Source: Pseudomonas sp. Os17 (lineage in GTDB: Bacteria; Pseudomonadota; Gammaproteobacteria; Pseudomonadales; Pseudomonadaceae). Taken from it: a DNA stretch of 64,000 bases. A program made the position numbers and the translations under genes. This document shows positions 38,374 to 47,089 of the stretch, one piece after another. How positions within the stretch are numbered: the first letter of the stretch is position 1; each line of letters opens with the position of its first letter. The notes under the pieces are model-generated. The model had not been told where the DNA came from, ran no database searches, and saw nothing but the letters and a program-made list of their open reading frames with translations. The stretch is from positions 6,636,001-6,700,000 of the forward strand of contig NZ_AP014627.1 of the NCBI RefSeq assembly GCF_001547895.1. The letters run 5' to 3'.

Positions 38374-39522
38374 CTATACCGATTGCGGCATCGCAGCACC
38401 CAATGCCCCCTGGCGCAGCAACAGCACGATCAGCCCCAGGGCCCCGGCCGCCATCAGCCACAGCAAGGCATGGCCGCTGACCCACTGGCTGCCCGCCCCC
38501 GCCACCAGCGGCCCGATCAGGCAACCAATCCCCCAGAGCTGCGCCACATGCGCGTTGGCGCGCACCAGGGCGTCATCGCGATAACGCTCGCCGATCAGAA
38601 TCAACGACAGGGTGAACAAGCCCCCGGCGCTGGCACCGAACAGCACCCACAACGGCCAGATCAGCACCGTGTGGAGCAACAGCGGAATCGCCAGGCTCGA
38701 CAACAGCAGTGCCACCGCGCAACCGGTGAACAGGGAGCGCCGCGACAAGCGATCAGCCAAGGCGCCAATCGGCAGTTGCAGCACCGCATCGCCGACGACC
38801 ACGGTGCTGACCATCGCCAGGGCGATGTCTTCGGCAAAGCCCTGGCGCAGGCAATACACCGGCAACAGCGTCAGGATCATCGCCTCAAAGGCGGCAAACA
38901 GCGCCACGGCCCAGGCGATCGCCGGCAGCCCACGGCAAAAGCGCCCCAGGTCGACCAGGGTCACGCTGCAGGCTTCGGTGACCGGTGCGCCGCTGCGGCC
39001 GATCAACAGCAAGGGCGATACCACCAGCAGCCCGACCCCGACCCAGAAGCCGTGGTCGGTCTCGGTGCCCAGGACTCCCAGCAGCAAGGGCCCGGCCAAC
39101 TGGCTCAAGGCATAACAACTGCCATACAGCGCAACCAGCCGCCCACGCCACTGCTCGACCACCAACTGGTTGATCCAGCTTTCACCCAGGATGAAGACGA
39201 TGGTCAGAACCGTGCCCAGGCCCAGGCGCAGCACCAGCCACAGCGGGTAATTGGGCAACAACGCCAGCAACGCAATCGACAGCGCCCCGCCCCACAGGCA
39301 CAGGCGCATCAGGCCCGCGGTGCCGAAACGCGCCGCCAGGCGGCTGGCGAGCTTGGCCCCAAGCAACACGCCAAAGGCCGGCATCGAGGCCATGACGCCA
39401 ATGGCAAAGGGCCCATAACCCCAGCTTTCCAGGCGAAACGACACCAGCGGCATGCTGACGCCCAGGGCCAGGCCGACACTCAGGACAGCGGCCAAAACGG
39501 CGAAATAGGTCGCCCAACGCAT
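38374..39522 (-). CDS. MFS transporter (YcaD-like)
   Basis: A 382-residue membrane transporter with 12 predicted spans and the YcaD/UMF-like layout. Motif A-like residues appear as GALADRLSRR after helix 8, and GAKLASRLAARFG is in the first half. The substrate is unknown. The ATG at 39522 follows AGGAG at a good distance and begins the first helix, while the frame upstream is non-coding. The next gene on the minus strand starts 35 nt after its stop. Confidence 0.88.
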   Translation of the reverse strand: MRWATYFAVLAAVLSVGLALGVSMPLVSFRLESWGYGPFAIGVMASMPAFGVLLGAKLASRLAARFGTAGLMRLCLWGGALSIALLALLPNYPLWLVLRLGLGTVLTIVFILGESWINQLVVEQWRGRLVALYGSCYALSQLAGPLLLGVLGTETDHGFWVGVGLLVVSPLLLIGRSGAPVTEACSVTLVDLGRFCRGLPAIAWAVALFAAFEAMILTLLPVYCLRQGFAEDIALAMVSTVVVGDAVLQLPIGALADRLSRRSLFTGCAVALLLSSLAIPLLLHTVLIWPLWVLFGASAGGLFTLSLILIGERYRDDALVRANAHVAQLWGIGCLIGPLVAGAGSQWVSGHALLWLMAAGALGLIVLLLRQGALGAAMPQSV

Positions 39523-39644
39523 TTCCACGCTCCTGTGGATCATTGTTCTGCAAGGCACAGACAACACAGCCGGACTCCCCTGGCGGAAAGTCCGGCTGCG
39601 CTGTGGATCGAGGGCTGCGGCTGGAAGCCGGCTGGCCGGTGAAA

Positions 39645-39661
39645 GCGCCCCCGGGGGGCGC
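39645..39661. terminator. GC-rich hairpin after kauB
   Basis: GCGCCCCC pairs with GGGGGCGC, 21 nt beyond the kauB stop on the minus strand, but with no T run. It may still slow or end transcription. Confidence 0.4.
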
Positions 39662-39681
39662 ATCACCTCAAACCCGAAGGC

Positions 39682-41175
39682 TCAGAGCTTGATCCAGGTC
39701 GCTTTCAACTCGGTGTACTTGTCAAACGCATGCAACGACTTGTCGCGACCGTTGCCCGACTGCTTGAAGCCGCCGAAGGGCGCAGTCATGTCGCCGCCGT
39801 CGTACTGGTTGACCCAGACGCTGCCGGCACGCAGGGCCTTGGCGGTCTGGTGGGCCTTGGAGATGTTCGCGGTCCACACGGCGGCCGCCAGTCCGTAAGG
39901 GGTGTCGTTGGCGATCTGGATCGCCTCTTCCACGCTGTCGAAGGCAATCACCGACAGCACTGGGCCAAAGATCTCTTCCTGGGCAATCTTCATGGCGTTG
40001 CTGACGCCATCGAAAATCGTCGGCTCCACGTAGGTGCCGCCGGTTTCCTGCAGGGTGCGCTTGCCACCTGCCACCAGCTTGGCGCCATCGGCATGACCGG
40101 CCTCGATGTAGGACAGCACGGTGTTCATCTGCTGGGTGTCCACCAGGGCACCGACGTTGGTGGCCGGGTCCAGCGGATTGCCCGGCTTCCAGGCTTTCAG
40201 GGCCTCGATCACCAGCGGCAGGAATTTGTCCTTGATGGAACGCTCCACCAGCAGGCGGGAACCGGCGGTGCAGACTTCGCCCTGGTTGAATGCGATGGCG
40301 CTGGCGGCCGATTCGGCGGCGGCCTGCAGGTCCGGGGCATCGGCGAACACGATGTTCGGGCTCTTGCCACCGGCTTCCAGCCAGACACGCTTCATGTTGG
40401 ATTCACCGGAGTAGACCAAGAGCTGCTTGGCGATCTTGGTGGAACCGGTGAACACCAGGGTGTCCACGTCCATGTGCAGGGCCAGGGCCTTGCCCACGGT
40501 GTGGCCGTAGCCGGGCAGCACGTTGAACACGCCAGCCGGGATCCCGGCTTCCACGGCCAGGGCGGCGATGCGGATGGCGGTCAGCGGGGATTTTTCCGAA
40601 GGCTTGAGGATCACCGAGTTGCCGGTGGACAGCGCCGGGCCCAGTTTCCAGCAGGCCATCATCAGCGGGAAGTTCCACGGCACGATGGCCGCGACCACGC
40701 CCACTGGCTCACGGGTCACCAGGCCCAGCTGATCATGGGGGGTGGCGGCCACTTCGTCGTAGATCTTGTCGATGGCCTCGCCGCTCCAGCTCAGGGCTTG
40801 CGCCGCGCCGGGAACGTCGATTTGCAGGGAGTCGCTGATGGGCTTGCCCATGTCCAGGGTTTCCAGGAGCGCCAGCTCCTCGGCGTGCTGCTTGAGCAGG
40901 CCGGCAAAACGGATCATCACGGACTTGCGCTTGGCCGGCGCCAGGCGCGACCAGACGCCGGAATTGAAGGTGGCGCGGGCATTGTCCACGGCGCGCTGGG
41001 CATCGACGGCATCACAGCTGGCAATGCTCGCCAGTACACGGCCGTCGACCGGGCTGATGCACTCGAAAGTGTCGTTGGAAACGGCTGCGGTGTATTCACC
41101 GTTGATGTAGGCGCGGCCTTCGATTTTCAGGTCGCGGGCACGTTGTTCCCAGTCGGCACGAGTCAGGGTGGTCAT
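39682..41175 (-). CDS. kauB: Aldehyde dehydrogenase KauB
   Basis: A 497-residue NAD(P)-dependent aldehyde dehydrogenase that oxidises 4-guanidinobutyraldehyde, gamma-glutamyl-aminobutyraldehyde and similar aldehydes from arginine and polyamine breakdown. The nucleophile is Cys302 (NQGEVCTAGSR), the general base Glu is in WLEAGGKSPN and the cofactor loop in VFTGSTKIAK. It corresponds to P. aeruginosa KauB/PauC. It follows PauR and the PauB-like oxidase by synteny and is probably induced by polyamines. Its promoter region holds an inverted repeat at 41341-41364. Confidence 0.94.
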   Translation of the reverse strand: MTTLTRADWEQRARDLKIEGRAYINGEYTAAVSNDTFECISPVDGRVLASIASCDAVDAQRAVDNARATFNSGVWSRLAPAKRKSVMIRFAGLLKQHAEELALLETLDMGKPISDSLQIDVPGAAQALSWSGEAIDKIYDEVAATPHDQLGLVTREPVGVVAAIVPWNFPLMMACWKLGPALSTGNSVILKPSEKSPLTAIRIAALAVEAGIPAGVFNVLPGYGHTVGKALALHMDVDTLVFTGSTKIAKQLLVYSGESNMKRVWLEAGGKSPNIVFADAPDLQAAAESAASAIAFNQGEVCTAGSRLLVERSIKDKFLPLVIEALKAWKPGNPLDPATNVGALVDTQQMNTVLSYIEAGHADGAKLVAGGKRTLQETGGTYVEPTIFDGVSNAMKIAQEEIFGPVLSVIAFDSVEEAIQIANDTPYGLAAAVWTANISKAHQTAKALRAGSVWVNQYDGGDMTAPFGGFKQSGNGRDKSLHAFDKYTELKATWIKL

Positions 41176-41340
41176 ACGAGTGTCCTCCTCTTATTTGAAT
41201 ACAAGCGCCACGCGAACTACGCCGGCACTCATGAAGAATTCTGCCCGGCCAGCCTGTTTTCGGCCAAAGGCACCCGCCACCCTAAACCAGCGACACCTGT
41301 ACTTTCAATATATTTGACAAAGCCCGGGCAAACGCCATTG

Positions 41341-41364
41341 CTATGTGCATTTTAATAAACATAG
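41341..41364. promoter_or_regulatory. Inverted repeat in kauB/cupin divergent gap
   Basis: CTATGT and ACATAG arms 12 bp apart, near a perfect TTGACA (41314-41319) and an A/T-rich tract. It is a candidate operator for PauR or another regulator of kauB. Confidence 0.4.
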
Positions 41365-41413
41365 ACTTTGGCCTTCATAGCCACTCGCGCCGCAATCACG
41401 GGGGATTACAAGA

Positions 41414-41776
41414 ATGAGCATCCACAACGTCGTCGACTTCAGCCAGGCCAACACCGAGGGCGAACGCTACCGCCCTGCTCCAGAGAAAGTCCTCAAGGGC
41501 GATCCCGAACAAGCGGTGTTCAACCATTACGGCAGCCCCTGCGGGCAGCTCAACGCCGGGATCTGGGAAGGCGCCGTGGGCCAATGGACGGTGAACTTCA
41601 CCGAACACGAATACTGCGAGATTCTTCAGGGCGTGTCGGTGCTGCGGGACAACGATGGCAACGCCAAGACCCTGCGTGCCGGCGACCGCTTCGTGATTCC
41701 GGCCGGCTTCAAGGGCACCTGGGAAGTGCTGGAGCCCTGCCGCAAGGTCTACGTGGCCTTCGAACAGAAAGCCTGA
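41414..41776 (+). CDS. Cupin-domain protein (DUF861 type)
   Basis: A 120-residue single-domain cupin of the ethanolamine-utilisation-like DUF861 family: WTVNFTEHEYCEILQG (first motif), then LRAGDRFVIPAGFKGTWEV (second). Function is unknown; it may be an isomerase or metal-binding enzyme acting near polyamine products. It is divergent from kauB and ends at the strong bidirectional terminator in front of rpmG. Confidence 0.85.
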   Translation: MSIHNVVDFSQANTEGERYRPAPEKVLKGDPEQAVFNHYGSPCGQLNAGIWEGAVGQWTVNFTEHEYCEILQGVSVLRDNDGNAKTLRAGDRFVIPAGFKGTWEVLEPCRKVYVAFEQKA

Positions 41777-41785
41777 ATGCCAGGC

Positions 41786-41819
41786 ACAAAAAAACCCGCT
41801 TGAAGGCGGGTTTTTTTGT
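41786..41819. terminator. Bidirectional terminator between the cupin gene and rpmG
   Basis: A perfect 14-bp stem (ACAAAAAAACCCGC with its complement) around a TTGAAG loop, with A and T runs on both strands. Confidence 0.9.
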
Positions 41820-41834
41820 CAGAAGAAAAATCAA

Positions 41835-41990
41835 TTACTTGATTTTGCCTTCCTTGTAGATCACGTGCTTACGAACAACCGGATCATATTTCTTGATCTC
41901 GATTTTGTCCGGAGTAGTACGCTTGTTCTTGTCGGTAGTGTAGAAGTGACCAGTACCGGCGCTCGAGATCAAACGAATCAATTCACGCAT
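41835..41990 (-). CDS. rpmG: 50S ribosomal protein L33
   Basis: A 51-residue basic L33 protein ([17 protein letters not shown], then [20 protein letters not shown]). The zinc-ribbon cysteines of some L33 types are absent, as in most gammaproteobacteria. It is 11 nt after rpmB in the rpmBG operon and too short for many ORF callers. Confidence 0.97.
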   Translation of the reverse strand: MRELIRLISSAGTGHFYTTDKNKRTTPDKIEIKKYDPVVRKHVIYKEGKIK

Positions 41991-42001
41991 GATTAGCTCC
42001 C

Positions 42002-42238
42002 TTAAACCTTGCCGCCATCGCGACGGATTTCGGCCAGCACGACATCAATGCCGCGCTTGTCGATGATACGCATGCCTTTGGCAGATACGCGCAGACGCAC
42101 AAAGCGTTTCTCGGACTCAACCCAGAAGCGGTGATGCTGCAGGTTCGGCAGGAAACGACGACGGGTTTTGTTGTTTGCGTGGGAAATGTTATTCCCAGTC
42201 ACCGGACCCTTACCGGTAACTTGACAGACTCTAGACAT
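42002..42238 (-). CDS. rpmB: 50S ribosomal protein L28
   Basis: A 78-residue L28 protein of normal length: [20 protein letters not shown] at the N-terminus and [14 protein letters not shown] in the middle. The zinc-binding CxxC pairs of the C+ form are reduced to one cysteine. First gene of the rpmB-rpmG operon, with a sigma-70-like promoter 150 nt upstream. Confidence 0.97.
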   Translation of the reverse strand: MSRVCQVTGKGPVTGNNISHANNKTRRRFLPNLQHHRFWVESEKRFVRLRVSAKGMRIIDKRGIDVVLAEIRRDGGKV

Positions 42239-42386
42239 GCCTCAGCCCTCTAAAACCACATGCCCAACCCGGCATGGGTTGGCCGCTTAATCTCTCAGTC
42301 ATTTGGCGCCAGGCGCCGCGTTTCTTTAGGGTCTTACCGGCTACACCTACAAGCGAAGGAACCGGGCCCCTAGAAAAGAGCGCTGC

Positions 42387-42415
42387 TTTATACCAGAAAG
42401 ACCCCATAGCAACAA
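42387..42415 (-). promoter_or_regulatory. Candidate sigma-70 promoter of rpmB-rpmG
   Basis: The minus strand reads TTGTTG, a 17-bp spacer and TATAAA (5/6), about 150 nt ahead of the rpmB start. Confidence 0.5.
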
Positions 42416-42501
42416 CAGCCGCTGTGCGCAGGATGATGAAAAGTCCTGATTTTCTTGCGCCGGACGCCTGCGGCAAAGGCTACCGCAGAAATCTACCGCT
42501 C

Positions 42502-42539
42502 GTCGCAGAATATATTTGCGACATTCTCCAACAGAGAAT
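42502..42539. repeat. Two adjoining inverted repeats
   Basis: GTCGCA-N9-TGCGAC (42502-42522) is immediately followed by ATTCTC-N5-GAGAAT (42523-42539). Both have six-base arms, in an A/T-rich context upstream of the peptide-binding gene. Confidence 0.5.
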
Positions 42540-42714
42540 TCGCCACGCCAGCGACGCCAGATCGACCCGGGAATACCTTCGGGGCGCAGGCGCAACCCCA
42601 GGTTTTGGCCCCGGATACAAAAGGGGATAGTCATTTCATAAAGAGGCCACTAGGGTAGGGCATTTCCAGACTGCACTCGCAGATGGGCCTTCGATCTGCA
42701 CAAGGAACCCGACC

Positions 42715-44298
42715 ATGCGTCTCGCCGCCCTCCCGCTCCTGCTCGCCCCACTTCTGAGCCCATTGGCCCAGGCCGCCGCACTGAGCGTCTGTACCGAAGC
42801 CAGCCCGGAAGGCTTCGACGTGGTGCAGTACAACTCGCTGACCACCACCAATGCGTCCGCCGACGTGCTGATGAATCGCCTGGTGGAGTTCGATGCCGCC
42901 AGCGGCAAGGTGGTCCCCAGCCTGGCCGACAGCTGGGAGGTGTCCGCCGACGGCCTGAGCTATGTCTTCAAGCTGCACCCCAAGGTCAAGTTCCACCGCA
43001 CCGACTACTTCACCCCCAGCCGCGAGCTGAGCGCCGAAGACGTGAAGTTCAGCTTCGAGCGCATGCTCGATCCGGCCCACCCGTGGCACAAGGTCACCCA
43101 GAGCGGTTTCCCGCACGCACAGTCCCTGCAACTGCCCAGCCTGATCAAGAGAATCGACGCCCTGGATCCGCTGACCGTGCGCTTCACCCTGGATCACGCC
43201 GACTCGACCTTCCTCGCCACCCTGAGCATGGGCTTTGCCTCGATCTACTCTGCGGAATACGCCGACCAACTGCTCAAGGCCGGCACCCCGGAGAAGCTCA
43301 ACAGCCAGCCGATCGGCAGCGGCCCCTTCATTTTCGGGCGCTTCCAGAAGGACGCGTCAATCCGCTACAAGGCCAACCGCGACTACTTTGCCGGCAAACC
43401 GGCAGTGGACTCGCTGATCTTCGCCATCACCCCGGACGCCAACGTGCGCCTGCAGAAACTGCGGCGCAACGAGTGCCAGATCGCCCTGTCACCCAAGCCC
43501 CTGGACGTCCAGGCGGCCAGTGAAGACCCCACGCTGAAGGTCGAGAAAACCGCGGCATTCATGACCGCCTTCGTCGCGATCAACAGCCAGCATCCGCCCC
43601 TGGACAAGCCAGAAGTGCGCCAGGCCATCAACCTGGCCTTCGACAAGCCCCATTACCTCAAGGCCGTGTTCGAAGACACCGCCGAGGCCGCCAACGGCCC
43701 GTATCCACCCAACACCTGGAGCTACGCCAAGGAACTGCCCGGCTACCCCCACGACCCGGAAAAAGCACGCCAACTGCTGGCCAAGGTCGGCCTGAAAAAC
43801 GGTTTCGAGACCACCATCTGGACCCGCCCCTCCGGCAGTCTGCTCAACCCCAACCCCAGCCTGGGCGCCCAACTGCTGCAAGCCGACCTGGCCCAAGTGG
43901 GGATCCAGGCAGAGATCCGCGTGATCGAATGGGGCGAGCTGATCCGCCGAGCCAAGGCTGGCGAGCACGACCTGCTGTTCATGGGCTGGTCCGGCGACAA
44001 TGGCGACCCGGATAACTTCCTCACACCGCAGTTCACCTGCGCAGCCGTCAAGTCCGGCACCAACTTCGCCCGCTATTGCGACCAGAACCTGGACAAGCTG
44101 ATCACCGCCGGCAAGACCACCAGCGAACAGGGTGTGCGCAGCAAGCTGTACCAGCAGGCCCAGACCCAGATCCAGCAGCAGGCGCTGTGGCTGCCCCTGG
44201 CCCATCCGACCGCTTTCGCCCTGACCCGCCAGCAGGTCGAGGGCTATCAGGTGAGCCCCTTCGGCCGCCAGGACTACTCGAAGGTCAGCGTCAAATGA
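42715..44298 (+). CDS. ABC transporter peptide-binding protein (DppA family)
   Basis: A 527-residue periplasmic solute-binding protein (SBP family 5) with signal peptide ending AQAAA. The family signature lies around the segment LVEFDAASGKVVPSLADSWEVSADG. It binds di- or oligopeptides and would deliver them to an inner-membrane ABC permease. No permease or ATPase genes sit beside it. In P. aeruginosa the syntenic gene is one of several dpp-type binding proteins sharing one transporter. Confidence 0.9.
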   Translation: MRLAALPLLLAPLLSPLAQAAALSVCTEASPEGFDVVQYNSLTTTNASADVLMNRLVEFDAASGKVVPSLADSWEVSADGLSYVFKLHPKVKFHRTDYFTPSRELSAEDVKFSFERMLDPAHPWHKVTQSGFPHAQSLQLPSLIKRIDALDPLTVRFTLDHADSTFLATLSMGFASIYSAEYADQLLKAGTPEKLNSQPIGSGPFIFGRFQKDASIRYKANRDYFAGKPAVDSLIFAITPDANVRLQKLRRNECQIALSPKPLDVQAASEDPTLKVEKTAAFMTAFVAINSQHPPLDKPEVRQAINLAFDKPHYLKAVFEDTAEAANGPYPPNTWSYAKELPGYPHDPEKARQLLAKVGLKNGFETTIWTRPSGSLLNPNPSLGAQLLQADLAQVGIQAEIRVIEWGELIRRAKAGEHDLLFMGWSGDNGDPDNFLTPQFTCAAVKSGTNFARYCDQNLDKLITAGKTTSEQGVRSKLYQQAQTQIQQQALWLPLAHPTAFALTRQQVEGYQVSPFGRQDYSKVSVK

Positions 44299-44308
44299 AC
44301 CCCGGGGG

Positions 44309-44340
44309 GCGCCTCGGGGCCAACACCGGCCTTGAGGCGC
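44309..44340. terminator. Hairpin between peptide-binding gene and radC
   Basis: A 13-bp stem with two G-U pairs (GCGCCTCGGGGCC against GGCCTTGAGGCGC) and a 6-nt loop, between two convergent genes. There is no T run. Confidence 0.55.
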
Positions 44341-44347
44341 ACCGGGC

Positions 44348-45022
44348 TCATATCCAGCCGTACTCGGCCATGGACAACGGATCACCCTCGCCAACGATGA
44401 AGTGGTCCAGCACCCGGACATCGATCAACTCCAGCGCCTCCTGCAAGCGCCGGGTAACGATCCGATCGGCCGGGCTGGGCTCACAGATGCCCGACGGATG
44501 GTTATGGCAGAGAATCACCGCCGCCGCGTTATGCGCCAGGGTGCGCTTGAGCACCTGTCGCGGGTAAACCGTGGTGCTGTCGATCGACCCTTGAAACAAC
44601 ACCTCAAAGGCCAGGACCCGATGCTTGGTGTCGAGAAACAGACAGCCAAACACCTCGTGGGGCTGGTGTCGCAGCATCGACTTCAGGTAATCGCGCACCA
44701 CCAGCGGGCTCTCCAGTGCTGACTGCCGGTGGAGCCTTTCCGCCAGATGCCGGCGCGCCATCTCCAGCACGGCCTGCAGCAGAGCGTACTTGGCCGGGCC
44801 TAGCCCCAGTTGCCGGGTGAAGGTCACTTGATCCGCCTCCAGCAGCCGACGCAGGCTGCCGAAACGCTGCAACAAGTGCCGCGCCAGGTCCACCGCGCTT
44901 TTTCCGGCCACCCCGCTTCGCAGGAAAATAGCCAGCAGCTCGGCATCGGAAAGACTGATGGCGCCCTGCTCCAGAAGCCGCTCCCGCGGGCGCTCCGCCG
45001 CGGGCCAATCACGAATGCTCAT
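44348..45022 (-). CDS. radC: RadC family JAMM/MPN+ protein
   Basis: A 224-residue RadC protein. The N-terminal HhH-like region includes [21 protein letters not shown]. The C-terminal JAMM metallo-domain has [14 protein letters not shown], with EVLFQGS as the upstream glutamate region. RadC's old DNA-repair label is doubtful and its cellular substrate is unknown. The ATG at 45022 ([14 protein letters not shown]) fits the family start. It is divergent from coaBC. Confidence 0.95.
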   Translation of the reverse strand: MSIRDWPAAERPRERLLEQGAISLSDAELLAIFLRSGVAGKSAVDLARHLLQRFGSLRRLLEADQVTFTRQLGLGPAKYALLQAVLEMARRHLAERLHRQSALESPLVVRDYLKSMLRHQPHEVFGCLFLDTKHRVLAFEVLFQGSIDSTTVYPRQVLKRTLAHNAAAVILCHNHPSGICEPSPADRIVTRRLQEALELIDVRVLDHFIVGEGDPLSMAEYGWI

Positions 45023-45154
45023 CACACCTCCCTGTGCATGGCGCCGCTGTTCCACAGCGGGCGCTGTGCTATCTTAGCCACCCTCTTTTTGCGTGGTATT
45101 TCACCTGGGGAGGGGGCATGCCACGCAGCAATCACTGAACGGAAAGACAGGCCT

Positions 45155-46363
45155 ATGCAGCGGCTGTATCGGAAACGCATCGTGCTCGGCGTCGGCGGCG
45201 GCATTGCCGCCTATAAGAGCGCGGAGCTGGTTCGCCGACTCCTCGACCAGGGCGCCGAAGTGCGCGTGGTCATGACCCGGGGCGGCAGTGAATTCATCAC
45301 CCCGCTGACCATGCAGGCCCTCTCCGGGCACCCTGTTCACCTCGACCTGCTGGATCCGGCCGCTGAAGCCGCCATGGGCCATATCGAACTGGCCAAATGG
45401 GCCGACCTGGTCCTGATCGCTCCCGCTACCGCCGACCTGATCGCCCGTCTGGCCCAGGGCATCGCCGACGACCTGCTGACGACCCTGGTCCTGGCGACCG
45501 ACGCCACAGTCGCCATCGCTCCAGCCATGAACCAGGCCATGTGGCGCGATCCTGCCACCCAAGCCAACACCCAACTGCTGCAAAGTCGCGGCCTGCGGGT
45601 CTTCGGCCCGGCCTCCGGAAGCCAGGCCTGTGGCGACGTCGGCCTGGGCCGCATGCTGGAAGCCAACGATCTGGCGCTGTGCGCCGCCGACTGCTTCCAG
45701 CACCAGGCACTGACCGGCAAACACCTGCTGATCACCGCCGGACCGACTCAGGAAAACATCGATCCGGTGCGCTACATCACCAACCATAGCTCAGGAAAAA
45801 TGGGCTTCGCCCTGGCCGAGGCCGCTGTCGAGGCCGGTGCCCGGGTCACTCTGATCACCGGACCGGTGCACCTGCCAACCCCCGACAGAGTCACGCGGAT
45901 CGACGTGGTCAGCGCTCGCGACATGCTCGCGGCCTGTGAAGCGGCCATCCCATGCGACGTTTTCATCGCCTCGGCGGCGGTCGCGGACTACCGCCCGGAA
46001 GTCGTCGCCCCACAGAAATTAAAGAAAGACCCTACGAAAGGTGACGGCCTGCTACTACAGATGGTGCGCAACCCAGACATCCTGGCCACCATCGCCAGCC
46101 GGCCGGATCGCCCTTTCAGTGTCGGTTTCGCCGCCGAAACCGAGAATCTGCTCGACTACGCTGCACGCAAATTGAAGGACAAGAACCTCGACCTGATCGT
46201 CGCCAACGACGTGGCCAACCCGAGCATTGGCTTCAACAGCGAGGAAAACGCCTGCAGCGTGATTGACCGGGAGTTGCACGCAACTCTCTTCGCCCAGACC
46301 AGCAAGGGCAAGATCGCCCGCCAACTGATCTCTTTCATCGCCGAACGGCTGAACCAGGTTTAA
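45155..46363 (+). CDS. coaBC: Bifunctional CoaBC (phosphopantothenoylcysteine synthetase/decarboxylase)
   Basis: Performs steps two and three of coenzyme A synthesis. It has 402 residues. The N-terminal flavin-dependent decarboxylase CoaC (about 1-185) has [22 protein letters not shown] and the CoaC cysteine in [11 protein letters not shown]. The C-terminal CTP-dependent synthetase CoaB has [25 protein letters not shown] by segments. The ATG at 45155 starts the flavoprotein fold. dut follows at 5 nt, so the two are cotranscribed. Confidence 0.96.
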   Translation: MQRLYRKRIVLGVGGGIAAYKSAELVRRLLDQGAEVRVVMTRGGSEFITPLTMQALSGHPVHLDLLDPAAEAAMGHIELAKWADLVLIAPATADLIARLAQGIADDLLTTLVLATDATVAIAPAMNQAMWRDPATQANTQLLQSRGLRVFGPASGSQACGDVGLGRMLEANDLALCAADCFQHQALTGKHLLITAGPTQENIDPVRYITNHSSGKMGFALAEAAVEAGARVTLITGPVHLPTPDRVTRIDVVSARDMLAACEAAIPCDVFIASAAVADYRPEVVAPQKLKKDPTKGDGLLLQMVRNPDILATIASRPDRPFSVGFAAETENLLDYAARKLKDKNLDLIVANDVANPSIGFNSEENACSVIDRELHATLFAQTSKGKIARQLISFIAERLNQV

Positions 46364-46368
46364 CTCGC

Positions 46369-46824
46369 ATGCACGCTTTACAAGCCAAGATCCTCGACCC
46401 ACGCATCGGCAACGAATTCCCCCTGCCGCAGTACGCCACGCCGGGCTCCGCCGGGCTCGACCTGCGGGCCATGCTCCAGCAGGACACCGTCCTGGAACCG
46501 GGCCAGACCCTGCTGATTCCAACCGGCCTGTCGGTCTATATCGGCGATCCGGGCCTGGCGGCACTGATCCTGCCGCGTTCGGGCCTCGGCCATAAGCACG
46601 GGATTGTGCTGGGCAATCTGGTGGGCCTGATCGACTCGGACTACCAGGGCGAACTGATGGTGTCCTGCTGGAACCGTGGCCAGACCGCCTTCAATATCGC
46701 CGTCGGCGAACGCATTGCCCAACTGGTGCTGGTGCCGGTGGTCCAGGCGCATTTCGAGGTGGTCGAAGCCTTTGACGAAAGCCAGCGCGGCGCCGGCGGT
46801 TTCGGTCACTCCGGCAGCCACTGA
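46369..46824 (+). CDS. dut: dUTP pyrophosphatase Dut
   Basis: A 151-residue trimeric dUTPase that turns dUTP to dUMP, keeping uracil out of DNA and feeding thymidylate synthesis. Motifs in order: SAGLDLRA (1), [11 protein letters not shown] (2), [10 protein letters not shown] (3), [15 protein letters not shown] [11 protein letters not shown] (4) and GAGGFGHSG (5). It is 5 nt behind coaBC, the conserved dfp-dut pair. Confidence 0.97.
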   Translation: MHALQAKILDPRIGNEFPLPQYATPGSAGLDLRAMLQQDTVLEPGQTLLIPTGLSVYIGDPGLAALILPRSGLGHKHGIVLGNLVGLIDSDYQGELMVSCWNRGQTAFNIAVGERIAQLVLVPVVQAHFEVVEAFDESQRGAGGFGHSGSH

Positions 46825-46838
46825 CGACTCCGCCTCGG

Positions 46839-46958
46839 GTCGGGCCCCTCGCCCGGCCCGACAACCACTGCCGGGGCATTTAAGGGCCAATGACCGCTGC
46901 TGTCTGCATCACGCTTCGGGCCCGCCAGGCCGGGCCTTTGAGCCGCCAAGGCCCGGCC
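46839..46958 (+). other. Two GC-rich hairpins between dut and algC
   Basis: The first (46839-46862) has a perfect 8-bp stem, GTCGGGCC/GGCCCGAC. The second (46928-46958) has a perfect 11-bp stem, GGCCGGGCCTT/AAGGCCCGGCC. Neither has a T run. They could end dut transcripts or sit in the algC leader. Confidence 0.6.
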
Positions 46959-47089
46959 GGCCCGGGGCAGATAGCACTTTCACACTACGAACTCTATGCT
47001 GAAACCGCCGTCATACCCTTGAGTTTGAGCCTGCCGGCCCGCCCTTTACCGGCCGTACTGCACCCCCTTCAGATGGAGCACCCTCAGTG

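Larger units (their letters stand above)
42239..42714. other. Gene-free gap between rpmB and the peptide-binding gene (476 bp)
   Basis: It holds the rpmB promoter near 42387-42415 and two abutting inverted repeats at 42502-42539. I see no convincing ORF, tRNA or terminator here. Confidence 0.5.

Noticed and set aside
39612..39640. REP-like AGCCGGCTGGCCGG behind kauB
   Set aside because: It shares only the GCCGGC core and lacks the AAGCCGGCTCCTAC tail, so it is probably chance GC-rich sequence.
47087..47089. GTG start of algC
   Set aside because: The ATG directly behind it fits the family N-terminus and length; the GTG would add only one residue.
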